64,000 nucleotides of DNA from Alphaproteobacteria bacterium (GTDB taxonomy: Bacteria; Pseudomonadota; Alphaproteobacteria; Reyranellales; Reyranellaceae): contig JAHBYP010000008.1 in NCBI GenBank assembly GCA_019635875.1, forward strand, positions 1 through 64,000, written 5' to 3'. Under the pieces are notes generated by a model, which made no database searches, was not told the origin of the DNA, and saw only the letters and a list, made by a program, of their open reading frames with translations. Made by a program: the position numbers and the translations under genes. Positions 50,753-59,308 of this stretch are shown piece by piece. Position 1 is the stretch's first letter, and each line of letters opens with the position of its first letter.

Positions 50753-52030
50753 ATGAAGAAGCTGTCGATGCTGGCGGGTGCCGCGACCGTGGCTGGCGCG
50801 ATCGCCGCCTGGTCGTTCGGCGCGGTGGCGCAGCAACCGCCGATCAAGGTCGGCGTGCTGCACTCGCTGTCGGGAACCATGGCGATCTCGGAGACCACGC
50901 TGAAGGACACCGTCCTGATGATGGTCGACGACATCAACAAGAAGGGTGGCCTGCTCGGCCGCCGCGTCGAAGCGGTGGTCGTCGACCCGGCCTCGAACTG
51001 GCCGCTGTTCGCCGAGAAGGCCCGCGAGCTGATCCAGAAGGAGAAGGTCGACGTCGTGTTCGGCTGCTGGACCTCGGTGAGCCGCAAGTCGGTGCTGCCG
51101 GTGTTCGAGGAGCTCAACGGCCTGCTGTTCTACCCCGTGCAGTACGAGGGCGAGGAGAGCTCGCGCAACGTCTTCTACACCGGCGCCGCGCCCAACCAGC
51201 AGGCGATCCCGGCGGTCGAGTACCTGATGAGCAAGGAAGGCGGCGAGGTGAAGCGCTGGGTCCTGGCCGGCACCGACTACGTCTATCCGCGCACGACCAA
51301 CAAGATCCTCGAGGCCTTCCTGAAAGCCAAGGGCGTGAAGCAGGAAGACATCATGATCAACTACACGCCGTTCGGTCACGCCGACTGGCAGACGATCGTG
51401 GCGGACATCAAGAAGTTCGCCTCGGCCGGCAAGAAGACCGCCGTGGTCTCGACCATCAACGGCGACGCCAACGTGCCGTTCTACAAGGAGCTGGCCAACG
51501 CCGGCATCAAGGCCAAGGACGTGCCCGTGGTGGCCTTCTCGGTCGGCGAGGAGGAGCTCGCCGGCATCGACACCCGCAACCTCGTCGGCCATCTGGCGGC
51601 GTGGAACTACTTCCAGTCGGTGAAGAGCCCGGTCAACGACGCCTTCATCAAGCAGTGGAAGGCCTTCATCAAGAACGACAAGCGCGTCACCAACGATCCG
51701 ATGGAAGCCACCTATATCGGCTTCAAGATGTGGGTCCAGGCCGTCCAGCAGGCCGGCACGACCAACGTCGACGCGGTGCGCCAGGCGCTCTACGGCCAGA
51801 AGGTCATGGCGCCGGGCGGCTTCGAGTCGGTGATGAACACCAACCACCACCTGTCGAAGCCGGTGCTGATCGGCGAGATCCAGGCCAACGGCCAGTTCGA
51901 GATCGTCTGGCAGACCAAGGGCCCGGTGAAGGCCGACGCCTGGTCGAAGTACATCCCGGAGAGCGCCAAGCTCACCGCCGACTGGACCTATCCCTGGGTC
52001 TGCGGCAACTGCGAGAAGCCGAAGTACTAG
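50753..52030 (+). CDS. urtA: Urea ABC transporter substrate-binding protein UrtA
   Basis: 425 residues; signal peptide about 1-26 (LAGAATVAGAIAAWSFGAVAQ). The urea-type motifs are IKVGVLHSLSGTMAISETTLKDTVLMMVDDINKKGGLLGRRVE, EKVDVVFGCWTSVSRKSVLPVFEE, LFYPVQYEGEESSRNVFYTGAAPNQQAIPAV and a final WVCGNCEKPKY. Binds urea or short amides in the periplasm for UrtBCDE. ATG 50753 follows GGGGAGACTACAAGC. Expression probably starts at the sigma-54 site 66 bp upstream; a terminator-like hairpin follows at 52054, which would keep urtA more abundant than the rest. Confidence 0.96.
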   Translation: MKKLSMLAGAATVAGAIAAWSFGAVAQQPPIKVGVLHSLSGTMAISETTLKDTVLMMVDDINKKGGLLGRRVEAVVVDPASNWPLFAEKARELIQKEKVDVVFGCWTSVSRKSVLPVFEELNGLLFYPVQYEGEESSRNVFYTGAAPNQQAIPAVEYLMSKEGGEVKRWVLAGTDYVYPRTTNKILEAFLKAKGVKQEDIMINYTPFGHADWQTIVADIKKFASAGKKTAVVSTINGDANVPFYKELANAGIKAKDVPVVAFSVGEEELAGIDTRNLVGHLAAWNYFQSVKSPVNDAFIKQWKAFIKNDKRVTNDPMEATYIGFKMWVQAVQQAGTTNVDAVRQALYGQKVMAPGGFESVMNTNHHLSKPVLIGEIQANGQFEIVWQTKGPVKADAWSKYIPESAKLTADWTYPWVCGNCEKPKY

Positions 52031-52053
52031 TCCGCTAAGCGTTCAGTAGTCTG

Positions 52054-52090
52054 GGGTCGCTCCGAGTCCAACCGGCGCGACCCGCTTTTT
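52054..52090 (+). terminator. Partial terminator/attenuator between urtA and urtB
   Basis: GGGTCGC and GCGACCC (7-bp stem, 16-nt loop) then GCTTTTT. A weak intrinsic terminator, consistent with high urtA and lower urtBCDE expression. Confidence 0.45.
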
Positions 52091-52099
52091 CCGCGAGCC

Positions 52100-52124
52100 G
52101 CCGTCCCGCCTGGCGCGGGACGGC
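52100..52124. repeat. Hairpin in the urtA-urtB gap
   Basis: GCCGTCCCGC, 5-nt loop, GCGGGACGGC: a perfect 10-bp stem without a T-tract, about 40 bp before the urtB start. It may protect urtA mRNA or affect urtB translation. Confidence 0.55.
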
Positions 52125-52163
52125 AGGCCAGCCAAGCAAACCAAGATCCCAAGGAATCGTGCG

Positions 52164-53789
52164 ATGTCGTGGCTGATGGTGCGCCTGCGCGCCGTGGCTG
52201 TGGCGGTGGGGGTCGCGCTGGCAGCGACGGCGCTCGTGTCCCCGGCCTGCGCGCAGCAATTCGACGAGCTGATCAAAAGGCTCGCCTCCGACGATTTCGG
52301 CGAGAAGCTCGAGGCCGCCGAGAAGCTCGGCGCGCTGGGCGACGGCCGCGCGGTGCCGGCGCTGAAGGCGCTGAGCGACGGCAATCTCTATGTCCGCAAG
52401 GCCGACGGCGCCGCCCTGATCGCCGACGGCAGCCGCTATTTCGAGGCGGTCGGCGGCAAGGCGCTGGGCGAGCTGCCGGCCGACGACGTCGAGAAGGTGC
52501 GCGCCAACAACCGGCTGCGCGGCGTGATCTCGGCCTCGCTGTCCAAGCTCTCGCTGTTCAGCGACGATCGCGCCACCCGCCTGGCCGCCGCACGCGAGGC
52601 CTTCAAGAGCCCGACGCCGGAGACCGCCGAGGCGCTGGAGCGCGCGCTCAAGAGCGAGCGCGATCCCGAGGTGCTGGCGGCCATCCGCTTCAGCCTCAAC
52701 GCCACCAAGGTCAGTGCCGGCCCGCCCGAGGAGCGCGTCAAGGCGATCGCCGCGCTGGCCGGCACCGCCGATCCGCAGGTCAAGAACCTGCTGTCCGGCG
52801 TCAGCAACGACAGGGACGCGCCGGAAGAGGTGCGCAAGGCGGCCGCCGAGGCGCTGGCCTCGATCGAGCGCACCCTGGCGGTCATCGGCGTCGCCGAGAA
52901 CGTCTTCCAGGGCATCAGCCTGGGCTCGGTGCTGCTGCTCGCCGCCGTGGGCCTGGCCATCACCTTCGGCGTGATGGGCGTGATCAACATGGCGCATGGC
53001 GAGATGATCATGCTGGGCGCCTACACCGCCTTCACGGTGCAGATCGTCTGCCGCGCCCTGCTGCCGCGCGAGCTGGTCGGCTTCTACCTGGTGATCTCGG
53101 TGCCGATCGCCTTCGTCGTCGCCGGCGCCGTCGGCATCCTGATCGAGCGCACGGTGATCCGCTTCCTCTACGGCCGGCCGCTCGACACCATGCTGGCGAC
53201 CTGGGGGCTCAGTCTCATCCTGCAGCAGGCGGTGCGTTCGATCTTCGACGCACAGAACAAGGAGGTCGCCAACCCGGCCTGGATGACCGGCGGCTTCGAG
53301 CTGATCCCCGGCTTCTTCATCGCCTGGAACCGGCTCTACATCATCGTCTTCTGCCTGATGGTGCTGCTGGCCATCGTCGCGCTGCTGCGCCGGACCAGCT
53401 TCGGGCTGCACATGCGCGCGGTGACGCAGAACCGCGACATGGCCGCGGCGATGGGCATTCCGACGGCGCGCATCGACGCGCTGACCTTCGGCCTGGGCTC
53501 GGGGCTGGCCGGCATCGCCGGCGTGGCGCTCAGCCAGGTCGGCAATGTCAGCCCCAACCTCGGCACGATCTACATCGTCGACTCCTTCCTCGTCGTGGTG
53601 TTCGGCGGCGTCGGCAACCTCTTGGGCACGCTGGTGGGCGCGCTGTCGCTGGGCATCATCAACAAGCTGCTCGAGCCGGTGGCCGGCGCGGTGCTCGGCA
53701 AGGTCGCCGTGCTGGTCTTCATCATCCTCTTCATCCAGCGGCGCCCGCGCGGTCTCTTCGCGCTCAAGGGCCGCGCGGCCGATTCGTGA
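52164..53789 (+). CDS. urtB: Urea ABC transporter permease UrtB with N-terminal HEAT-like domain
   Basis: 541 residues. A signal-like N-terminus (AVGVALAATALVSPACAQ) and a HEAT-type helical repeat region (about 30-240) precede the permease part (about 250-540: GISLGSVLLLAAVGLAITFGVMGVINMAHGEMIMLGAYTAF, GLSLILQQAVRSIFDAQNKEVANPAWMTGG, VVVFGGVGNLLGTLVGALSLGIINKLLEP). The HEAT extension is typical of UrtB and absent from amino-acid LivH. ATG 52164 follows AAGGAATCGTGCG. Forms the inner-membrane channel with UrtC. Confidence 0.95.
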   Translation: MSWLMVRLRAVAVAVGVALAATALVSPACAQQFDELIKRLASDDFGEKLEAAEKLGALGDGRAVPALKALSDGNLYVRKADGAALIADGSRYFEAVGGKALGELPADDVEKVRANNRLRGVISASLSKLSLFSDDRATRLAAAREAFKSPTPETAEALERALKSERDPEVLAAIRFSLNATKVSAGPPEERVKAIAALAGTADPQVKNLLSGVSNDRDAPEEVRKAAAEALASIERTLAVIGVAENVFQGISLGSVLLLAAVGLAITFGVMGVINMAHGEMIMLGAYTAFTVQIVCRALLPRELVGFYLVISVPIAFVVAGAVGILIERTVIRFLYGRPLDTMLATWGLSLILQQAVRSIFDAQNKEVANPAWMTGGFELIPGFFIAWNRLYIIVFCLMVLLAIVALLRRTSFGLHMRAVTQNRDMAAAMGIPTARIDALTFGLGSGLAGIAGVALSQVGNVSPNLGTIYIVDSFLVVVFGGVGNLLGTLVGALSLGIINKLLEPVAGAVLGKVAVLVFIILFIQRRPRGLFALKGRAADS

Positions 53790-53799
53790 GGAGGCGGCG

Positions 53800-54963
53800 A
53801 TGACCGACACCACCGCCACCCTGGCAGGCGCGCCGCGCCGCTCGCTGCTCACGCCGCAAGGCTGGATCGTCTTCCTCGCCTTCGGCTTCGCGCTTGTCGT
53901 GCTGCTGCCGATCCTCAACCGCGTGGTCGCCACCGGCTCGTTCGCGCATGTGCCGGACTACCTGATCCCGCTGATCGGCAAGTACTGCACCTACGCCATG
54001 CTGGCGCTGGCGATGGACCTGATCTGGGGCTACGCCGGAATCCTCAGCCTCGGCCAGGGCGCCTTCTTCGCGCTCGGCGGCTACTGCATGGGCATGTACC
54101 TGATGCGCCAGATCGGCGATCGCGGCGTCTACAAGAACGCGGTGCTGCCGGACTTCATGGTGTTCCTGAACTGGAAGGAGCTGCCCTGGTACTGGCACGG
54201 CTTCGACATGTTCTGGTTCGCCGTCATCATGGTCGTGCTGGTGCCCGGCCTGCTGGCGCTGATCGTCGGCTGGCTCACCTTCCGCAGCCGCGTCACCGGC
54301 GTGTATCTGTCGATCATCACCCAGGCGATGACCTTCGCCCTGCTGCTGGCCTTCTTCCGCAACAACATGGGCTTCGGCGGCAACAACGGGCTGACCGACT
54401 TCAAGGACATCCTCGGCTTCCCGGTGCAGGCGCAGTCGACGCGCGTCGGCCTGCTGATCGCCTCGGCCGTCGGGCTGGGCGCCACCTTCCTGATCTGCCG
54501 CTGGATCGTGAACTCCAAGCTCGGCCGCGTGCTGCTGGCGGTGCGCGATGCCGAGAGCCGGGTGCGCTTCCTGGGATACTCGGTGACCGGCGCCAAGCTC
54601 TTCGTCTTCGTCGTCGCCGCCATGCTATCGGGCGTCGCCGGCGCGCTCTACGTGCCGCAGGTCGGCATCATCAATCCCGGCGAGTTCTCGCCCGCGGCGT
54701 CCATCGAGATCGCGCTGTGGGTCGCGGTCGGCGGCCGCGGCACCCTGGCCGGCGCGGTGATCGGCGCCTTCCTGGTCAATATCGCCAAGACCTGGCTGAC
54801 CGGCGCGGCGCCCGAGGTCTGGCTGTTCTTCCTCGGCCTGCTGTTCATCGTCGTCACCCTGCTCTTCCCGCGCGGCGTGGTCGGCCTGGTCGCCGACCAG
54901 CGCGAGCGCTGGCGCGCGCGCGCGGCGGCACGACAGGCTCAGGCGGCGGAGGCCGCGACGTGA
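53800..54963 (+). CDS. urtC: Urea ABC transporter permease UrtC
   Basis: 387 residues of LivM/UrtC type: CTYAMLALAMDLIWGYAGILSLGQGAFFALGGYCMGMYLMRQIG, SIITQAMTFALLLAFFRNNMGFGGNNGLTDFKDILG and VAVGGRGTLAGAVIGAFLVNIAKTWLTGAAPEVWLFFLGLLFI. ATG 53800 follows GAGGAGGCGGCG, 10 bp after the urtB stop. Its stop overlaps urtD by four bases (GTGA). Confidence 0.96.
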   Translation: MTDTTATLAGAPRRSLLTPQGWIVFLAFGFALVVLLPILNRVVATGSFAHVPDYLIPLIGKYCTYAMLALAMDLIWGYAGILSLGQGAFFALGGYCMGMYLMRQIGDRGVYKNAVLPDFMVFLNWKELPWYWHGFDMFWFAVIMVVLVPGLLALIVGWLTFRSRVTGVYLSIITQAMTFALLLAFFRNNMGFGGNNGLTDFKDILGFPVQAQSTRVGLLIASAVGLGATFLICRWIVNSKLGRVLLAVRDAESRVRFLGYSVTGAKLFVFVVAAMLSGVAGALYVPQVGIINPGEFSPAASIEIALWVAVGGRGTLAGAVIGAFLVNIAKTWLTGAAPEVWLFFLGLLFIVVTLLFPRGVVGLVADQRERWRARAAARQAQAAEAAT

Positions 54964-55730
54964 GCGCAGAACGCACCGCCACGCCGCGCCGCACCGAGAC
55001 GCTGCTCTATCTCGACGGCGTGTCGGTGAGCTTCGACGGCTTCAGGGCGCTCAACGAGCTGTCGCTGGTGATCGACCGCGGCGAGCTGCGCACCGTGATC
55101 GGCCCCAACGGCGCCGGCAAGACGACCATGATGGACGTCATCACCGGCAAGACGCGGCCCGACGAGGGCACGGTGATCTACGGCGTCGACACCGACCTCA
55201 CCAAGCTCGACGAGGCGGCGATCGCCAATCTCGGCATCGGGCGCAAGTTCCAGAAGCCCACGGTGTTCGAGAACCTCACCGTGTTCGAGAACCTCGAGCT
55301 CGCCGCGCGCGACAGCCGCGGCATCTTCCGGACCCTGCTGGCCAAGCTGAGCGGCGCCGACCTCGCGCGCATCGACGAGACGCTGGTGACGACCGGGCTG
55401 ACCGAGCATCGCCATCGCCGCGCCGGCGCGCTGAGCCACGGACAGAAGCAGTGGCTGGAGATCGGCATGCTGCTGATCCACGATCCGCAGATCCTGCTGC
55501 TCGACGAGCCGGTGGCCGGCATGACCGACCACGAGACCGAGCAGACGGCGCAGCTGATCCGCCGCCTGGTCGGCAAGCACACGCTGGTGGTGGTCGAGCA
55601 CGACATGCAGTTCGTGCGCGATCTCGGCGCGCGCGTCACCGTGCTGCACGAGGGCTCGGTGCTGGCCGAGGGCTCGATCGACCACGTGCAGGCCCATCCC
55701 CGCGTGATCGAAGTGTACCTGGGACGCTGA
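54960..55730 (+). CDS. urtD: Urea ABC transporter ATP-binding protein UrtD
   Basis: 256 residues. Walker A VIGPNGAGKTTMMDVITG, the ABC signature AGALSHGQKQWLEIGMLL, Walker B QILLLDEPVAGMTD and switch VVVEHDMQFVRDLGARV. The GTG start at 54960 overlaps the urtC stop (GTGA), so it is coupled. UrtD-type, with the FQKPTVFENLTVFENLELAA motif unique to urea and branched-chain amino-acid ATPases. Confidence 0.96.
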   Translation: MSAERTATPRRTETLLYLDGVSVSFDGFRALNELSLVIDRGELRTVIGPNGAGKTTMMDVITGKTRPDEGTVIYGVDTDLTKLDEAAIANLGIGRKFQKPTVFENLTVFENLELAARDSRGIFRTLLAKLSGADLARIDETLVTTGLTEHRHRRAGALSHGQKQWLEIGMLLIHDPQILLLDEPVAGMTDHETEQTAQLIRRLVGKHTLVVVEHDMQFVRDLGARVTVLHEGSVLAEGSIDHVQAHPRVIEVYLGR

Positions 55731-55734
55731 CGCC

Positions 55735-56430
55735 ATGCTCAACGTCGAAGCCATCGACCTGTTCTACGGCGCCAGCCACGCGCTGCGCCGCGTCAGCATC
55801 GCCGCCGAAATCGGCAAGGTGACCTGCGTGCTGGGCCGCAACGGCGTGGGCAAGACCTCGCTGCTGCGCGCCATCTTCGGCCTGCAGTCGATCCGCTCAG
55901 GCAAGATCCTGTGGGAAGGCGAGGACATCGCCGGCCTGAAGCCGCACGAGCGCGCGCGCAAGGGCCTGGCGATCGTGCCGCAGGGCCGCGATATCTTCCC
56001 GCGGCTGACCGTCTACGAGAACCTGCTGACCGGCTTCGCGCCGCTGGCCAAGCCGCTGCGCACCATTCCGGAGGAGATCTTCCAGCTCTTCCCGGTGCTC
56101 AAGAGCATGCTGGGCCGCAGGGGCGGCGACCTGTCGGGCGGCCAGCAGCAGCAGCTCGCCATCGCCCGCGCGCTGATCACCCGGCCGCGCCTGCTGATCC
56201 TCGACGAGCCGACCGAAGGCATCCAGCCCTCGATCATCAAGGACATCGAGCGCGTCATCAAGCTGCTGGCGTCGCGCGGCGACATGGCGATCCTGCTGGT
56301 CGAGCAGTATCTCGATTTCGCCCAGGAGCTCGCCGACACCATCGTCGTGATGGAGCGCGGCGAGGTGGTGATGAACGGCCCCAAGGCCGCGCTCGACGCC
56401 GAGCAGATGCGGCGCTACCTCACCGTCTGA
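55735..56430 (+). CDS. urtE: Urea ABC transporter ATP-binding protein UrtE
   Basis: 231 residues. Walker A VLGRNGVGKTSLLRAIFG, signature GGDLSGGQQQQLAIARAL, Walker B LLILDEPTEGIQPSI and FAQELADTIVVMERGEVVMNG at the end. Pairs with UrtD. ATG 55735 is 4 bp after the urtD stop. The 3' end overlaps the convergent potassium-channel gene by 16 bp, so no terminator intervenes. No urease genes are in the window. Confidence 0.96.
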   Translation: MLNVEAIDLFYGASHALRRVSIAAEIGKVTCVLGRNGVGKTSLLRAIFGLQSIRSGKILWEGEDIAGLKPHERARKGLAIVPQGRDIFPRLTVYENLLTGFAPLAKPLRTIPEEIFQLFPVLKSMLGRRGGDLSGGQQQQLAIARALITRPRLLILDEPTEGIQPSIIKDIERVIKLLASRGDMAILLVEQYLDFAQELADTIVVMERGEVVMNGPKAALDAEQMRRYLTV

Positions 56431-57515
56431 TCCGCCGCCGGTCGCTGGCTGGGCGGCGCGATGTCGTCGGCCCGCCGCAGCACGACGAGCCGGTCGGTGG
56501 GCTCGATGCGATGGGCGCGCGCGTCCCACGGCCATATGGTTTCGCCGCCGCGGCGCAGGGCGAGCACGACGCAGGTCGGCAGCGAGCGGGGATCGCGGCC
56601 GATCTCCTCGGGCAGCGGCGCGCGGTCGCTCACCGCCGCGTCGCCCCGCGCGCTCAGCATGTCGAGCAGCACGCCGGTGGCGTCGGGCGACACCAGGGCG
56701 TCGGCCAGGACGACGCCGCCGATGCGGCTGGGCGACAGCACCACGTCGGCTCCGGCCTGGCGGACCAGCGGCGCCAGCCGCGACTCGGTCAGCGCCGCGA
56801 CGATGCGCATCTTCGGCGCCGCCAGCCGCACGGCCAGGCAGATCTGCATCGCCGTGTCGTCGCGATCGACGCACACCATGACGCCGCGCGCCCGCTTCAC
56901 CGCGGCGTCGGCGAGGACCTCGGGGTTGGACGCCTCGCCGCGGATCGCGTGGTAGCCCTGGTGGGCCGCCTCGTCGAGCGCGCGATCGGACGGATCGATC
57001 GCGACGATACGGTCCGCCGGCACGCCCTGGCCGACCAGCTCGCCGGCGACGCTGTGGCCGGTGATGCCGAAGCCGCACACCAGGATGTGGTCCTTGATCG
57101 CCGCCGCCAGCCTGTCCATGCGCCATTCCTCCCACATCCTCTGGACCAGCATCTGATAGGCGGTGCCGGCAAAGATCAGCAGCACCGCGAGCCGGATGGG
57201 CGTCACCACGATGGCGTCGATCAGGCGCGCCGACTGGGTGACCGGCACGATGTCGCCGTAGCCCACCGTGGTGATCGTGACCATGGTGAAGTAGACGACA
57301 TCGGTGAAGCTGACGTGGTCGTCGCGCGTGTCGACCAGCTCGTCGCGCTTGAACCAGAACATGGCGACGGTGATCGCCAGCAAGCCCAGGACGATGGCCA
57401 GACGCACCGACAGGACGCGGACGGGCGACAGGTCGTGGCGCGTCACGAGGCGCGGACGGAACGTCGCGCCCGGCCTTCGGCGACGGCGCGGCGCCGCCAG
57501 CTCCCTCAGCTCCAT
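56415..57515 (-). CDS. Potassium channel with TrkA-N (RCK) domain
   Basis: About 366 residues from ATG 57515 (start uncertain: ATG 57554 or 57593 would add 13-26 basic residues). The N-terminal part has two TM helices with selectivity filter TVGYGDIVPVTQSARLIDA, the hallmark of K channels. TrkA-N Rossmann domain: KDHILVCGFGITGHSVAGELVGQGVPADRIVAIDPSD, then a TrkA-C-like tail (GRDPRSLPTCVVLALRRGGETIWPWDARAHRIEPTDRLVVLRRADD). It exports or imports potassium gated by nucleotide or ligand binding to the cytoplasmic ring. The 3' end overlaps urtE. Confidence 0.9.
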   Translation of the reverse strand: MELRELAAPRRRRRPGATFRPRLVTRHDLSPVRVLSVRLAIVLGLLAITVAMFWFKRDELVDTRDDHVSFTDVVYFTMVTITTVGYGDIVPVTQSARLIDAIVVTPIRLAVLLIFAGTAYQMLVQRMWEEWRMDRLAAAIKDHILVCGFGITGHSVAGELVGQGVPADRIVAIDPSDRALDEAAHQGYHAIRGEASNPEVLADAAVKRARGVMVCVDRDDTAMQICLAVRLAAPKMRIVAALTESRLAPLVRQAGADVVLSPSRIGGVVLADALVSPDATGVLLDMLSARGDAAVSDRAPLPEEIGRDPRSLPTCVVLALRRGGETIWPWDARAHRIEPTDRLVVLRRADDIAPPSQRPAADQTVR

Positions 57516-57632
57516 TCCGACCCCGCTCCCTGCGCGGCAACCGACCGTCGCCATGGTAATGCCCCGAATGGCGCGGGCAACCGCCTCGCGCACATCACGT
57601 TTTCACGGGGCGAGTTTCACGAGGAGCGGATC

Positions 57633-57839
57633 ATGGCGATCGACCCGCAGCAGATCGGCATCGGCCGGCGCTACCGGACGCCCCAGGCGGAGATGCGCCG
57701 CGTCACCACCATCGAGGACGGCGAGGTCGTCTACACCTCGGTCACGCCGCGCGCACGCGAGAAGGTCGCGCACTTCACGCACAAGCGTGTGCCGCTGATC
57801 CTGTTCGCCATGGACGTCGAGCGCGAGGTGTTCTCCTGA
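57633..57839 (+). CDS. Small unknown protein
   Basis: 68 residues. Beta-prone: IGRRYRTPQAEMRRVTTIEDGEVVYTSVTPRAREKVAHFTHKRVPLILFAMDVEREVFS. ATG 57633 has GAGGAGCGGATC, an excellent ribosome binding site. No family recognised, though the compact beta pattern with charged turns looks like a genuine small protein. Divergent from the potassium channel with about 115 bp between, and followed by a 12-bp GC hairpin at 57860-57889. Confidence 0.65.
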   Translation: MAIDPQQIGIGRRYRTPQAEMRRVTTIEDGEVVYTSVTPRAREKVAHFTHKRVPLILFAMDVEREVFS

Positions 57840-57859
57840 GACGCGTCCTGAAGACCGAA

Positions 57860-57889
57860 CGCCCGCCACCCCTCGCAGGGTGGCGGGCG
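57860..57889. terminator. Possible bidirectional hairpin terminator
   Basis: CGCCCGCCACCC, 6-nt loop, GGGTGGCGGGCG: a perfect 12-bp stem between the 68-residue protein gene and the convergent CsbD gene. The flanks have only weak T-runs. Confidence 0.5.
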
Positions 57890-57911
57890 TCTGGTGCGCG
57901 TCCTCAGGACG

Positions 57912-58112
57912 TCAATGCAGGCGCTGCTCCCAGGACCTGACCTGGCGATCCGCCTCGTCCCTCGCGCAGCCATAGCGTTCCTGGATCTTGCCGACGAGCT
58001 GGTCGCGCTGACCGTTGATCATGGCGATGTCGTCGTCGGTGAGCTTGCCCCAGCCCTCCTTGATCTGACCCTTGAACTGCTTCCAGTTGCCTTCGATACG
58101 ATCCCAATTCAT
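57912..58112 (-). CDS. CsbD-family stress protein
   Basis: 66 residues: MNWDRIEGNWKQFKGQIKEGWGKLTDDDIAMINGQRDQLVGKIQERYGCARDEADRQVRSWEQ, a clean CsbD domain (general stress-response protein, role unknown). ATG 58112 with GGAGGGCCGC upstream is preferred over a longer in-frame start at 58151. Last gene of the luciferase-SDR-thioesterase-MarR group on this strand, 67 bp after the luciferase-like gene. Confidence 0.92.
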   Translation of the reverse strand: MNWDRIEGNWKQFKGQIKEGWGKLTDDDIAMINGQRDQLVGKIQERYGCARDEADRQVRSWEQRLH

Positions 58113-58178
58113 GCGGCCCTCCATGGGTACGGGATTCTGCAACGCACCCAAAAAGGCGGAGGTTCCGCCCCTGAAAAG

Positions 58179-59249
58179 TCACGTCTGCCGAAACGCCGGC
58201 ATGACCTCCTCACCGAACCTGCGCATCGAGGCGATGTTGCGGGCGTGGTCCATGGCGCCGAAGCCGGTCTGGCACAGCAGGTGGCGCACGCCGACGTCGC
58301 GCAGCTCGGCGACCTGCTCGCGCACGCGGCCGGGCGTGCCGTAGAGCGAGCCGGTCGACAGCGCGAAGGGCACGCCGACCGAGTCGGGCACGGCGGGGTC
58401 GGTCCACGGATTGAGCGCCGCCGGCTCGACGACGAAGTCGGGCGGATTGAAGGCCTCGCGCACATGCATCATGTGGTGGCGCGTCTCGGTCAGGAGCTCG
58501 CTGAGCTCGTCCTCGGCCTGGGCGTCGGAATCGGCGATGTAGACGTTGCGCCACAGCGCGCTCTGCTCGAGCAGGCGCTGGCGCGTCGCCGCGTCATGGC
58601 CGCCTTCGTCGAGGCCCTTCTCGTAGAGCGCCCAGCGCTCCCGGATGCGCGGCACCGGCAGGCGCGCGGTGAGGATCGGCACGCCCAGCCTGCCGCACTC
58701 CGTGAACGAGCCCGGCGAGATCACGCTGCGCCACAGCGGCGGGCCCGGTTGCTGCACCGGCCTGGGCCGCAGCTCGGGCATGTGGATGTCGAAGTACCGG
58801 CCCTTGTAGCTGAGCGGCGCCTCGCGCCAGGCGCGTTCGAGGATCTCGACCGCCTCGGCCATGCGCTCGCGGCTGTCGTGGCTGCGCAGCCCGTGGCCGA
58901 CGAACTCGTACTCGTTGTAGACCGTGCCCTTGCCGACGCCGACATCGATGCGGCCCTTGCTGAGATTGTCGAGCAGCGCCAGCTGCACGGCGAGCCGCAC
59001 CGGGTGATGGAACGGCGTCTGCACGACGGCGAAGCCGATGCGGATGCGCGACGTGCGCATGGCCAGCGCCGTGGCGAACATCAGCGCGTCGCTGTAGACG
59101 CTCTCGCCGGTGAAGTAGTGCTCGGTCAGCCAGACATCGGCGAAGCCCAACGTCTCGGCGAAGACCGCCTGCTCGAGGATGTTGTCGATGCGCGCGCCAT
59201 CCTCCGCCGGCGAGGGCGAGAGCTGCAGGGTCAGCCAGCCGAAACGCAT
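58179..59249 (-). CDS. LLM-class flavin-dependent monooxygenase
   Basis: 356 residues. Bacterial luciferase-like TIM barrel: EQAVFAETLGFADVWLTEHYFTGESVYSDALMFATALAMRTSRIRIGFAVVQTPFHHPVRLAVQLALLDNLSKGRIDVGVGKGTVYNEYEFVGHGL, with the family glycine-aspartate motif, then EILERAWREAPLSYKGRYFDI. It uses FMNH2 from a separate reductase and O2 on an organic substrate (alkane, sulfonate, aromatic). ATG 59249 has CGAGGATTGTTCC upstream. Sits with the SDR, thioesterase and MarR as a putative degradation unit; substrate unknown. Confidence 0.9.
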   Translation of the reverse strand: MRFGWLTLQLSPSPAEDGARIDNILEQAVFAETLGFADVWLTEHYFTGESVYSDALMFATALAMRTSRIRIGFAVVQTPFHHPVRLAVQLALLDNLSKGRIDVGVGKGTVYNEYEFVGHGLRSHDSRERMAEAVEILERAWREAPLSYKGRYFDIHMPELRPRPVQQPGPPLWRSVISPGSFTECGRLGVPILTARLPVPRIRERWALYEKGLDEGGHDAATRQRLLEQSALWRNVYIADSDAQAEDELSELLTETRHHMMHVREAFNPPDFVVEPAALNPWTDPAVPDSVGVPFALSTGSLYGTPGRVREQVAELRDVGVRHLLCQTGFGAMDHARNIASMRRFGEEVMPAFRQT

Positions 59250-59269
59250 GGAACAATCCTCGTCATGCT

Positions 59270-59296
59270 CTCTCTCCCCGCGGGCGGGGAGAGGGA
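59270..59296. repeat. Family D hairpin
   Basis: CTCTCCCCGC, 2-nt loop, GCGGGGAGAG, the same motif as 33-58. Between the SDR stop (59309) and the luciferase-like start (59249). Confidence 0.6.
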
Positions 59297-59308
59297 GGAA
59301 GAAGAAGA

